Of a DNA stretch of 64,000 nt, positions 36,137 to 44,792 are shown in pieces. The notes beneath the pieces were generated by a model. That model worked only from the letters and a program-made list of their open reading frames with translations, did no database searches and was not told where the DNA came from. The stretch is from Myxococcota bacterium (lineage in GTDB: Bacteria > Myxococcota_A > UBA9160 > UBA4427): positions 1 to 64,000 of the forward strand of contig JAPKBZ010000013.1 of assembly GCA_028823175.1 (NCBI GenBank), read 5' to 3'. Position 1 is the stretch's first letter. Every line of letters starts with the position of its first letter. Made by a program: the position numbers and the translations under genes.

Positions 36137-37714
36137 CTAGCCCGTTTCGACCGACTCTCCGAGCGAATGCGCTCGATCGAGGCGCGACGCTTCATCCTCC
36201 GGCAGGTGTTTCTGCGCGAGATAGAGGAAAAAGAGCGCAGGGATGAAGATCAGCATTGAAAGCCCGATGGCGGAACGCAAAGCATCAGCATCATTCATCC
36301 CGCCCCTGTTCAGCACGTCGGAGATCTGCCCGATTGCGTAGGGGCCCAAGGCGAGGCCGACAAAGGTGTTGACGAGAATGTAGTAGGCGCCTGCCACTGC
36401 CCGCATCCTCGGCATCACCAGGTCGCTGGCTGTTGTCGGTGGAACACTTGCGCCGCACGCGGCTGGTATCGTGAGGAAGAAGTTGATCCAAAATGCGAGA
36501 ACCATGCTTTCGGTGTAGAGCAGAAGCAGGAGTAGGGGCACAACACCCAAGATGCAGATATAGCCGAGGACCATACGCCCGCTCGGGAAGCGAGTCTTGA
36601 GGTAGTCCGCGAGAACGCCGCCTAGGGTGATCCCAATGAAGCCACCCAGGGCAGAGCCGAGCCCAATATACAGGCCGATTGACGTCGCTGACACGTCGTG
36701 CATCCGGAGCAGGAGGGGGGGGATCCAGAACCCGGCCCCATAACCGACGAAGGCGATCATCGGAAATGCGAGCATCGTGTAATTAAAGGCCCGAGAGTGG
36801 AACATCATCGCATAGGTCGCAGGATCTCGAAGCTTCAGGTTTTGGGTCCATGAGAAGGTGATGTAGGCGCCGATGGCCGTAGCTGTCCATTGAGCGACGC
36901 TCCCGGTTAGCCAGATCAAGAAGGCGGCAAGCAGCCCGCATAGGGCACCGACGACCAGATTTTTTCGAAGTGCCCCTCGATGCCCCAGTAAAGGCTTCAG
37001 ATTGAAGGGAGGGATCACGGTCATCAGTTCTTCGGCTAGGAGTCGGAACGGAGCCGGATGAGGCTCGCTAACCAGCCCTTCACTCATGCCGCGCTGGGGT
37101 TCCCGAAGGGTGCGGACCCAGATGGCCATTCCGAGGCCGGGTAGTCCCACGACGAGGAAGGCCGCCTGCCAGCCCCTTAGGCCGAAGGGCGGGTTGGTCG
37201 GATAAGTGGAAGCCCACCAATCCAGGATAAATCCTCCGAGGAAGACCCCGATACCTGCCCCGATGTAGAGACCGGCTCCGTAGATGGCGATGACGGTCGC
37301 CCGCAAATGCCGAGGGTAGTAGTCGGACAACATTGAGTAGGCCGAAGGAGAAGCGCTGGCTTCTCCCACACCCACGCCAATCCTGAATGCAGTGAGCACT
37401 GGAAACGAGCGTGCCAGCCCCGAGGCAGCCGTCATGAGGCTCCAGAAGCCTAGTCCAACGGAGATCAGGGTTCGGCGAGTCCAGACGTCCGCGAATCGAG
37501 CGAGTGGAATGCCAAAGACCGCGTAGAAGACAGCAAAAACGGTTCCGTAGAGGAAACCCATCTGGGAATCGCTGATACCCAGGTCCGCTTTGATGTCCTC
37601 GGCGAGAATCGAGAGAATATTGCGGTCGATGAAATTGAATATGTAGACGATCATCAGCACGATGAGCACGTAGTTCGCGTACGGACCGCCGACTTCTTCA
37701 GACTGCTTCTTCAT
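36137..37714 (-). CDS. MFS transporter, spinster-like
   Basis: A 525-aa integral membrane protein with about 12 helices. The first contains YIFNFIDRNILSIL, followed by the MFS loop GIPLARFADVWTRRTL. It also has an extra-long central loop with a hydrophobic insert. The FxDRN start and the GxGVGEA motif fit the spinster-type subfamily that carries lipids or organic acids. Substrate unknown. Confidence 0.88.
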   Translation of the reverse strand: MKKQSEEVGGPYANYVLIVLMIVYIFNFIDRNILSILAEDIKADLGISDSQMGFLYGTVFAVFYAVFGIPLARFADVWTRRTLISVGLGFWSLMTAASGLARSFPVLTAFRIGVGVGEASASPSAYSMLSDYYPRHLRATVIAIYGAGLYIGAGIGVFLGGFILDWWASTYPTNPPFGLRGWQAAFLVVGLPGLGMAIWVRTLREPQRGMSEGLVSEPHPAPFRLLAEELMTVIPPFNLKPLLGHRGALRKNLVVGALCGLLAAFLIWLTGSVAQWTATAIGAYITFSWTQNLKLRDPATYAMMFHSRAFNYTMLAFPMIAFVGYGAGFWIPPLLLRMHDVSATSIGLYIGLGSALGGFIGITLGGVLADYLKTRFPSGRMVLGYICILGVVPLLLLLLYTESMVLAFWINFFLTIPAACGASVPPTTASDLVMPRMRAVAGAYYILVNTFVGLALGPYAIGQISDVLNRGGMNDADALRSAIGLSMLIFIPALFFLYLAQKHLPEDEASRLDRAHSLGESVETG

Positions 37715-37730
37715 GGGCCTTCTTTCGTGC

Positions 37731-38051
37731 TCATGGCCCGCAAACGCGCAAAATCTCTTGCGCTATCTGGCCTGGCTGCTCGACCGGAGCCATGTGCCCG
37801 GCCGCGATGATATTCGGCGAGGGCATCATGCCGTAGGCGTTTTGATGATGTTCGTTGACGCCGATCCCGTCGAAGCTCATGGCGTCTGCGAATTCGAGTT
37901 GGTCGATATATTCGTTATAGACTTGGTTCGCCCGCTCTGGGTTGAAGAGCTTGCTGGGAATATCAACCCAGACGGATCGCTCGGTCTGCCGAAAATCGTC
38001 GGGCAGATCGGGCCAGGGCATGAGATTGAACCCGCAGAATTTCACCGACAT
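37731..38051 (-). pseudogene. Chimeric remnant: luciferase-like monooxygenase head joined to alpha/beta-hydrolase tail
   Basis: A 106-aa frame starts at an ATG with GGAGGG upstream. Residues 1 to about 80 match the N-terminal part of a luciferase-like flavin monooxygenase (MPWPDLPDDF, DQLEFADAMSFDGIGVNEHH, YGMMPSPNIIAA). The last 22 residues (GHMAPVEQPGQIAQEILRV) instead look like the C-terminal end of an alpha/beta hydrolase, around its catalytic His. The full monooxygenase is about 300-400 aa. An internal deletion between two neighbouring genes would give exactly this. Neither domain is complete, so it is probably inactive. Confidence 0.65.
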
Positions 38052-38138
38052 AGCCAACCCTCCTCGTTGAGGCGGAGATACCCTAGCCCAGCGGATGGCG
38101 GAGATTGAGCCGTCGACGCTCTTTCTCAGCAGGGTTAA

Positions 38139-39125
38139 TTAAGGCGTCCGGTTCGGCCTTGATCTTTGCCGGAAGCGAGAAGGTGAAGTTCCCATAATGC
38201 GCTTGAAAGCCGTCGAGAATGAGAAGGCGCTCGCGTATCCGACCTGATCGCTGATCACTGCGATAGAGTAGTCGCTCTCCGAAAGCAGTCGGCTGGCCTG
38301 ATCCATGCGAAGGCGCTCGACCATACGGGCGGGGGACGTCCCGTGCTGCCGCTTGACAATACGGTAGAGGCTGGTGCGCGAGACCCCGGCAGCAGAGGCG
38401 AGGGTTTCGGTGTCCCAGGGCCCCCGTGGGCGGTCCGTGACCCGGCTCCATAATCGGGTCAGGGTGATGAACTCGTTGCTCGGGCTCCGGTTTCCCTGGC
38501 GGAGGAGCATCGACTCGACTCGGTGGCGCAGAATCCCGGCGTAGAGTTCGAAAGCGTCGGCCTGGGCCGAGCTTGGCATCGGTACCGCCTCGGTCTCGAC
38601 GAGACGATTCGCGTAGCGGGAGAGGAGATAGCGAGCGGGGTCTTCTCCCTCGGGCTGGGATTTCAGCGTATGGCTCGGAAGGGCGCCACCCAAGGGATGC
38701 TCGGCCAGCATCCCCTGGACCGGGGGGAGCAGGCGAGCCAGCCAGTAGGCGGGCAGGCGCCGCGCTTGAAGGCTAACCAGGGAGCTCCAGCGGTCGCTCG
38801 CACCCAGCCGGATCGTCAGAAATTTCCAGGATGGGTCGCGCGTCCCGTAGCGTCGGGGCAAACCAGCAGGCGCCAGGGCGAGGTCGCCTTCCTCGATTGT
38901 GAGCCGTTCTTCGCCGACCTCGAGGAAACCACTGCCGCCCGCGCTACCCAGGAGGAGGTGATTTGCGCCGGGTCCCGACCAGTCGAAGCCCGCGAGGACC
39001 TCGCTGATCCCCACGACCCGGATGTCGACTTCGGTCAGCAGCCGGGCGCGGGGGTCGGCGAGGGATGCAAACCAATCCCGGCTGCCCGCCGGAACGCGAA
39101 CCTTGTGGGGGAAGGGTGTGATCAT
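38139..39125 (-). CDS. AraC-family transcriptional regulator
   Basis: A 328-aa protein with a cupin-like sensing half (FLEVGEERLTIEEGDLALAP) and a C-terminal double helix-turn-helix (LASAAGVSRTSLYRIVKRQ, and ISDQVGYASAFSFSTAFKRIMGTSPSRFR), the AraC/XylS hallmark. I took the ATG at 39125 as start. It is divergent from the selenoprotein operon, 102 bp away, and may control it; that is inferred from position. Confidence 0.9.
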   Translation of the reverse strand: MITPFPHKVRVPAGSRDWFASLADPRARLLTEVDIRVVGISEVLAGFDWSGPGANHLLLGSAGGSGFLEVGEERLTIEEGDLALAPAGLPRRYGTRDPSWKFLTIRLGASDRWSSLVSLQARRLPAYWLARLLPPVQGMLAEHPLGGALPSHTLKSQPEGEDPARYLLSRYANRLVETEAVPMPSSAQADAFELYAGILRHRVESMLLRQGNRSPSNEFITLTRLWSRVTDRPRGPWDTETLASAAGVSRTSLYRIVKRQHGTSPARMVERLRMDQASRLLSESDYSIAVISDQVGYASAFSFSTAFKRIMGTSPSRFRQRSRPNRTP

Positions 39126-39227
39126 TGATCTAGCATGGCACGAATTCGTATGCATTGGGAACCCCCGGGGATTGCCCCCGAAGCCGCCCGGCCCATATAA
39201 TCTGGACTCCTTACGACGAGGCTCGAC

Positions 39228-40481
39228 GTGGTCAGATTGGCGGACATTTCTGAGGTAGAGCGCGCGCATCTTCTGGCGAAGGAGTGCGCTCCCTTCCCCG
39301 GCCAGCCCTGGGTCGAGGGATTGCCCCTGAGCGATCGGCGGGTGGCCCTAGTGACCTCCGCCGGGCTGCACCGGGTGGGGGAGCAGGCCTTTTCCCTGGT
39401 AGACCTGAGCTACCGGGTGATCCCGAGTGATCTCGAGGCCAGCGACCTGACCATGACCCACTCCTCGGTGCATTTCGATCGCGTCGGATTTCGGGAGGAC
39501 GTCAACCTCGTCTTTCCCATCGATCGTTTGCGGGAGCTGGAGAACGAGGGGGTGATCGGCTCGGTGGCCGACCGTCACTATTCCTTGATGGGGGCCGGCT
39601 GGCTCCCCCAGCAGATCGAGCCGACGATGCGCGAACTCGCGCGATTGCTCAAGGAGGACGATGTGGATGCGGTCTGCCTCGTCCCCGTCTGACCCAACTG
39701 TACCCGCGCGGTCGGCGCGGCCAGTCACTACCTGGAATCCGAGGGGGTACCCACCACCGGGATCAGCCTTGTTCGTGAACATACCGAGCAGATGCGGCTT
39801 CCTCGTTTCCTGTGGGTTCCCTTCGAACTTGGCCGGCCTTTCGGAGCGCCAAACGAGCCGGATTTTCAACGCCGAGTGCTGCGGTCAGCCCTCGAGCTCT
39901 TTGAAGGGCACTCGGGCCCCGTGGTCCTGGCCGATTTTCCCGACGACGCGCCGCTGCGGACCGAAGATGAATCAGAGCAGGTGGGCTGGGCTTGTCCCGT
40001 TGTGTTTGATTCCGTTCCCGAGAGCCGATCAAAATTCGTCGACGAAACCTTGGCCGAGATGAGTCGCCTCGCCCCGTGGCACGAAGTGTACGTCGAAGCA
40101 AGAGGCGCGCCGGCGCCCGGGGCAAGCGGCCTGCTGTTCTCTCGAGTCGTGGAGCTGCTCGGAGAGTTCGCCGAGGGCGAATTGAATCCCGAGGTGGAGA
40201 GCGAGAAGGCGACCCAGGAGTGGCTACGCCTTGGCTGCGATGACCTGCGAACCTGGTACATGGAGGCCGCTCAAGGCCAGCCGGGAAGAGCGTCTTCGGG
40301 CGACTTGCGAGATTGGTTCTGGCGCAATACCGCGCTGGCCCGGCTGATTGGGGCCGCCGCCGAGACATTGCTCGATCACCCCGAGCCCATCCTGCGGATG
40401 CTGGCCGCGCGGGCCTTGGTCCCTCGGGAATATTTTTCCGTCCTGCTGGCGGGCAAGGGTTCGATGCCTTCGGAAAACTAA
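39228..40481 (+). CDS. GrdB-family selenoprotein (glycine/sarcosine/betaine reductase selenoprotein B-like), UGA read as Sec
   Basis: The frame from GTG 39228 (GAGG 6 nt upstream) runs to TAA 40481 with one in-frame TGA at 39690-39692, giving 417 aa with selenocysteine at residue 155. The sequence around it, CLVPV-U-PNCTRAVGAA, is the redox centre of this family. Both halves fit one protein: DLSYRVIP, HSSVHFDR and RLRELENEGVIG before it, and GVPTTGIS, PFELGRPFGAP and DFQRRVL after it. In glycine/betaine reductases this Sec attacks the substrate; the present subfamily is common in environmental bacteria with unknown substrate. A hairpin fitting a bacterial SECIS follows the UGA. It is 11 bp from the dioxygenase gene. 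Confidence 0.88.
39690..39720 (+). other. Sec codon and bacterial SECIS-like hairpin
   Basis: The UGA (39690-39692) is followed 11 nt later by a perfect 6-bp stem CCGCGC/GCGCGG (39704-39709 with 39715-39720). Its 5-nt apical loop is GGTCG, starting 17 nt after the UGA. Bacterial SECIS elements sit immediately 3' of the UGA and carry G residues, often GGU, at the start of the loop for SelB binding; the E. coli formate dehydrogenase element also has GGUC there. No selA, selB, selC or selD lies in this window. Confidence 0.75.
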
Positions 40482-40492
40482 GGAGTGCGTTG

Positions 40493-41515
40493 ATGGCCAA
40501 TATGACCGAGACAATTATCCGGGAGCCCATCGAGACGAGGGGGGCTTGGCTGGGATCTGAACTCGCGGGTAGTGATGCCTGGCTCATTCCACTGGAGAAC
40601 GAGCATCGGAGAGAGCTTAGAGAGGTCGTCGGCCAGGTGCGGAAGAGGGGGCTCCGCCTCGCCGATATTGGTCGGGATACGTTCGCCCTCGAAAGCCTTG
40701 CGCCGGTCCTAAGCAGCTTGGAGCTCGAGATCGAGGATGGGCTCGGTTTTAGCGTGGTCCGTGGGCTCGATCTTCAGGGGCTCTCTCCCGAGGAAGCCGG
40801 CGCAGCGTATTTCGCGGTTGGCGCCGCGCTCGGTCGGCCGATCAGCCAGAATGCCCAGGGGCACTTGGTCGGCGACATTCAGGACACCGGCCGGGATATC
40901 ATGAAAGATCCCGGAGTGCGCGGCTATCAGACCCGTATCTCGCTCCCCTTTCACACCGACACATCGACCGATTTGCTCTGCCTGCTCTGCTATCGCCAGG
41001 CGAGAAAAGGCGGGATGAGTTCGCTGGTGTCGCTTCAAACGATCTACAATCGTTTGCTCGCCGAGGCGCCTGGATTGGTCGATGTCCTCTATGAGCGTTT
41101 CCACTATGACTGCCGCGAAGAGAAGCACCCGGATGGAATGCCTTTTTATAGTCGATCCGCGGCGAGCGTCTGTGAGGGAAAACTCTCTCTGCGGCATAAC
41201 TCGGGATACGCTAAGAGCGCAGAGCGGCATGAGTCCTGCCCTCGATTGACCGAGGCCCAGTCTGAGGTGATGGATTTGATCGACAGGTTCTCATTGGACG
41301 AGGAGATTCGATTCGATTTGCGACTCGAGGAGGGAGACATGCTCTTCGTGAATAATTATCAGATCGCGCACGCGCGCACGGAATTCGAAGACTTCGCTGA
41401 GCCCGAAAGGAAGAGGCATCTGCTGCGCTTGTGGCTTCACCTGCACCGGGGGCGTCCCCTCGCCGCGGATTTCGACAATCGCGGAGGAATCGTTCAAACT
41501 GTCGATCGACGCTGA
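40493..41515 (+). CDS. TauD/TfdA-like Fe(II)/2-oxoglutarate dioxygenase
   Basis: A 340-aa protein with the iron-binding facial triad in FHTDTSTD (H154, D156) and the distal His293 in QIAHARTEFED, plus a downstream Arg in RKRHLLRLW that would hold 2-oxoglutarate. The ATG at 40493 has AGGAG 7 nt upstream. The family hydroxylates small substrates such as taurine, betaines and lipids. It is almost certainly co-transcribed with the selenoprotein, which suggests a linked catabolic step on a methylamine or similar compound. Confidence 0.88.
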   Translation: MANMTETIIREPIETRGAWLGSELAGSDAWLIPLENEHRRELREVVGQVRKRGLRLADIGRDTFALESLAPVLSSLELEIEDGLGFSVVRGLDLQGLSPEEAGAAYFAVGAALGRPISQNAQGHLVGDIQDTGRDIMKDPGVRGYQTRISLPFHTDTSTDLLCLLCYRQARKGGMSSLVSLQTIYNRLLAEAPGLVDVLYERFHYDCREEKHPDGMPFYSRSAASVCEGKLSLRHNSGYAKSAERHESCPRLTEAQSEVMDLIDRFSLDEEIRFDLRLEEGDMLFVNNYQIAHARTEFEDFAEPERKRHLLRLWLHLHRGRPLAADFDNRGGIVQTVDRR

Positions 41516-41522
41516 CTAAATC

Positions 41523-42284
41523 ATGCCGAACCATTCGAACCGACATACTAGGAAGAAGTGGACATTATTTGTCTGTGTTCTCCTTGTGCTCGCCGCCCTT
41601 ATTTTTGTCGGCTCCAGCCTTTACGAGCGTTTCGGAAGCTACCTCTCGATGGAGGGGATCGAAACGATAAGGGAGTGGATCGCCGGGCTCGGATGGCGAG
41701 GCCCATTCATCTTTGTGGCGCTTGTCGCGTTTCGGCATTTTCTCTTTCTGTCGTCCCAGTTCGTTTTGATTTTGGGCGGTTTGGTCTTTGGGTTTTTCGG
41801 TGGGGCGCTATGGGGCGGTTTGGGTCTCATCCTCTGCGCGGTGGGCCAGTATTGGGCTGCGCGGGCCTTGGGGGAGAATTTCGGACGGGGACGCTTGGCG
41901 GGTCGACAGGCGATCTTCTTGACCCAGGTGCGCCAAGCGGGGCCGCTTCCCGTATTCCTGGCAGCTGCCTACCCGCTTGGGCCCATGACTGCGATCAGCG
42001 TCGCATCCGGGGCGGTGAATTTGGCCGTTTGGAAGTTCACTTTTGCGGTTTCGGCTGGCTCTTTCGTGCGAGCCGCCTTATACGCGGTTTTGGGTGAGTC
42101 GATCCTGCATCTGAGTTCGACCGATCTGATGGGATGGGGACTGCTGGTGACGATTTGCTTGCTGGCCCCCCTCCTGGTTCCCGGTGTACGCCGGTGGCTG
42201 AAGAGCAATTTGATGCTTCCACAAGACATTGATACCGGGAGCCCGAGTGCCCCTTCGGTGCCTGATCCCGAGGCGACCGAGTGA
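41523..42284 (+). CDS. VTT-domain (TVP38/TMEM64, DedA-like) membrane protein
   Basis: A 253-aa inner-membrane protein. An N-terminal helix (about 12-31) and a SNARE-associated/VTT core with several helices are visible, including the re-entrant motif GGLVFGFFGGALWG and PLPVFLAAAYPLGPMTAISVASGAVN. DedA/TVP38 relatives act in lipid flipping or membrane homeostasis. It overlaps the next gene by 4 bp (GTGA) and follows the dioxygenase by 7 bp. Confidence 0.85.
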   Translation: MPNHSNRHTRKKWTLFVCVLLVLAALIFVGSSLYERFGSYLSMEGIETIREWIAGLGWRGPFIFVALVAFRHFLFLSSQFVLILGGLVFGFFGGALWGGLGLILCAVGQYWAARALGENFGRGRLAGRQAIFLTQVRQAGPLPVFLAAAYPLGPMTAISVASGAVNLAVWKFTFAVSAGSFVRAALYAVLGESILHLSSTDLMGWGLLVTICLLAPLLVPGVRRWLKSNLMLPQDIDTGSPSAPSVPDPEATE

Positions 42285-43507
42285 GGTGGCTTCGCTGGGT
42301 CGCACTGGCGCTTCTCCTGTTCGTTGTCTTGATGGCAGGCCTGGGGCTCTGGATGCTGGAGCCCTGGTCCGAATACCGGCCCATGCGAGTCTATGCCGAG
42401 GTCCTGAAGATTTCGGTCTTCGGGGGGGACCAGCGCGAGGGCCTGGCCGAGGTTTTTCGTGACTGGGGCGGCGGCCCACCCCACGGCCGCCTGGAGCCGT
42501 CGCCCCGCCCCGAGCCCCTCCCGAGGTCGCTCCGGCCCCTCGAAGTTGACTACGAGATTGACGGCGAGTCCCGCGATTTCGAAGACTATCTCGAACGTGC
42601 CCGTGTCCAGGGAATTCTCGCGGTGCACGGCGGCAAGGTGGTCTTCGAGGAGTACCGAGGCGCAACAGATTCCGAGAGCCTCTTTCATCTTTGGTCGGCT
42701 TCGAAGAGCTTTACGGGGACCTTGATCGGAATGGCCCTCCACGAGGGGGCGATCGAGAGCCTTGACGACCCGGTTTCCAAGTACGCCTCCCAGTTCAAGA
42801 ATTCGGCCTACGGCGAAGCATCGATTCGCCACGTGATGATGATGTCGTCGGGCGTTGATTTCTTCCATTTCAGCGGCTTCCCCGAGCGTAATTGGATGTA
42901 CCTGAGGATCTTTCGGTTGGGTCATGACCTGGACGATTTTGCGGCGGAGTTGGGCCGCCGAGTGCCCCCAGGGACGGATTTCAACTACCTGGCAACGGAC
43001 ACCCATGTCCTCTCGGCCGTGCTTCGCGGTGCGTACGGGAAGCCGTTTCTGGAGATCGTTCAGGAAAATCTCTGGGATCGCGTTGGCTTTGCAGGAAATG
43101 CAATCTGGTCGCAAAATGTCAGCGGAGCCGAGGGCGTGCCCTTTGGGCATTGCTGCCTGGCGACTCGGCTCCTGGATTTCGCCCAACTCGGCGAATTTCA
43201 TCTGCGCGATGGGGTCTGGAACGGGCAAAGGCTGGTTCCCGAGGGATGGGTTGAAATGGTGGGGGCACCCAACGCGGCCTTCCAAGAGCCCACCGACGAT
43301 TCCTCCGGGTACGGAATGCAGTTCTGGGTTCCGCATGGCTACAACGGCGAGTTCTATGGAGCCGGCGCCTTTGGCCAATATTTATGGATTGATATGCGGC
43401 GAAAAGTTGTCATCGCCCAGTTCGCGGCTCAAATGCCTGAAGATGTCGAGGATCGGGAGCGCGACGCTGCGCTGCGAGCGTTGGCGAGGGCGGTCAGCGA
43501 GCCTTAG
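42281..43507 (+). CDS. Beta-lactamase-fold serine hydrolase
   Basis: A 408-aa class-C/penicillin-binding-protein-like hydrolase. It has an N-terminal membrane anchor (LRWVALALLLFVVLMAGLGLW), the nucleophile motif SASK (Ser139, Lys142), and a later Tyr region FNYLATDTH. The third, HxG-like block may be GAGAFGQYLW. Such enzymes are esterases or amidases as often as beta-lactamases. It ends the operon that starts with the selenoprotein. Confidence 0.85.
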   Translation: MRWLRWVALALLLFVVLMAGLGLWMLEPWSEYRPMRVYAEVLKISVFGGDQREGLAEVFRDWGGGPPHGRLEPSPRPEPLPRSLRPLEVDYEIDGESRDFEDYLERARVQGILAVHGGKVVFEEYRGATDSESLFHLWSASKSFTGTLIGMALHEGAIESLDDPVSKYASQFKNSAYGEASIRHVMMMSSGVDFFHFSGFPERNWMYLRIFRLGHDLDDFAAELGRRVPPGTDFNYLATDTHVLSAVLRGAYGKPFLEIVQENLWDRVGFAGNAIWSQNVSGAEGVPFGHCCLATRLLDFAQLGEFHLRDGVWNGQRLVPEGWVEMVGAPNAAFQEPTDDSSGYGMQFWVPHGYNGEFYGAGAFGQYLWIDMRRKVVIAQFAAQMPEDVEDRERDAALRALARAVSEP

Positions 43508-43586
43508 CGAGTCCATCCCCTTTGAACTTTCTGTGCCGTGGGCTTATATTGCCGGACTGACTCAGCCCTAGAGAAAAGGAGCGACT

Positions 43587-44717
43587 GTGCCCCCCGAGAT
43601 TCCTACGACCAGCCTGCAAATGCACTCCACTGTGAAGGCCAACGGCACGCTCGAGCTTTCGTTGGCTGAAGCCGAGATCCCGGCTCTCGGCGACAACGAC
43701 GTTCTGGTCAGGGTCGGTGCCGCCCCGATCAACCCATCGGATATGGGTCTGATGTTCGGCCCCGCGGATATGGCCACAGCCGTCCAGGGCGGCAGCGCCG
43801 AGCGCCCGACGCTGACTGCCAAGATTCCCGAGCCGTTGATGAAAACCGTATCGGCCCGGCTGGATCAAGCGATGCCTTGCGGAAACGAGGGCGCCGGAAC
43901 TGTGGTGGCTGCCGGTGGGTCGGATGCGGCCCAGGCTCTGCTCGGGCGAACGGTCGCGACCCTGGGCGGGGCGATGTACTCCGATTATCGAGCGGTGCCG
44001 CTGCCTTTTTGCTTGCTGTTGCCCGAAGGCACGACGTCCGAGCAGGGAGCCTCTTGTTTTGTCAATCCGCTCACGGCCTTGGGCATGACCGAGACCATGC
44101 GACTGGAAGGGCACACGGCGCTGGTGCATACCGCAGCAGCTTCCAATCTCGGCCAGATGCTTGTAAAGGTCTGTGCGGCCGATGGGATCCCGCTGGTCAA
44201 TGTGGTTCGTAAGAGAGAGCAGGCGGACATGTTGCGAGGCCTCGGGGCCAAATACGTCGTCGACTCGAGCGAAGAAAATTTTCGCAATGACCTTGTCGAT
44301 GCCTTGGCGGAGACGGGTGCGACTCTGGCTTTCGATGCCACGGGAGGCGGAAAACTGGCCAGCAATCTGCTCGGTGCAATGGAGTCGGCGCTCAGTCGCG
44401 GAGCGGATTTCAGTCGCTACGGTTCCGATACCCACAAGCAGGTCTATATCTACGGCGGCCTCGAGCGAACGCCCACCACCCTCGATCGGAATTTCGGCAT
44501 GGCGTGGGGGATCGGTGGCTGGCTGCTTCCGCCCTTCCTCCAGCGGATCGGTCCGGAGGTGGGGCAGCGCCTGCGCGAGCGTGTCGCCAGCGAGGTGACG
44601 ACGACTTTCGCGAGTCATTACACCCGCGGAGTTTCCCTGGCTGAGGCCCTGAAGCTCGAGAATGTCGCCGCGTATGGACGGCAGGCCACGGGCGAGAAGA
44701 CGCTGATTACGCCCTGA
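43587..44717 (+). CDS. Zinc-independent MDR-superfamily (quinone oxidoreductase-like) dehydrogenase
   Basis: A 376-aa medium-chain dehydrogenase/reductase with a GroES-like half (NDVLVRVGAAPINPSDMGLM, PCGNEGAGTVVAAG) and a Rossmann half (TALVHTAAASNLGQMLVKV). The zinc ligands of alcohol dehydrogenases are absent, which fits the quinone oxidoreductase/enoyl reductase branch. The start is a GTG with AGGAG 5 nt upstream. Substrate unknown. Confidence 0.85.
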   Translation: MPPEIPTTSLQMHSTVKANGTLELSLAEAEIPALGDNDVLVRVGAAPINPSDMGLMFGPADMATAVQGGSAERPTLTAKIPEPLMKTVSARLDQAMPCGNEGAGTVVAAGGSDAAQALLGRTVATLGGAMYSDYRAVPLPFCLLLPEGTTSEQGASCFVNPLTALGMTETMRLEGHTALVHTAAASNLGQMLVKVCAADGIPLVNVVRKREQADMLRGLGAKYVVDSSEENFRNDLVDALAETGATLAFDATGGGKLASNLLGAMESALSRGADFSRYGSDTHKQVYIYGGLERTPTTLDRNFGMAWGIGGWLLPPFLQRIGPEVGQRLRERVASEVTTTFASHYTRGVSLAEALKLENVAAYGRQATGEKTLITP

Positions 44718-44792
44718 TTCTCGTCGTCGGGGAGAGTCGGTAGAAGGCTACTTGGGCGACCTGAGGTCTAAATCAAGCTCGCGGAGGGGCAG

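Noticed and set aside
39228-39692. Reading 39228-39692 as a complete gene, or the pair as a frameshifted pseudogene
   Set aside because: The following frame is in the same phase, the joined product matches one family, and the only stop is a UGA at the redox site followed by a SECIS-like hairpin.
41969-43378. 469-aa minus-strand ORF
   Set aside because: Shadow of the VTT and serine-hydrolase genes, whose motifs and overlaps are clear on the plus strand; the minus product has no recognisable domain.
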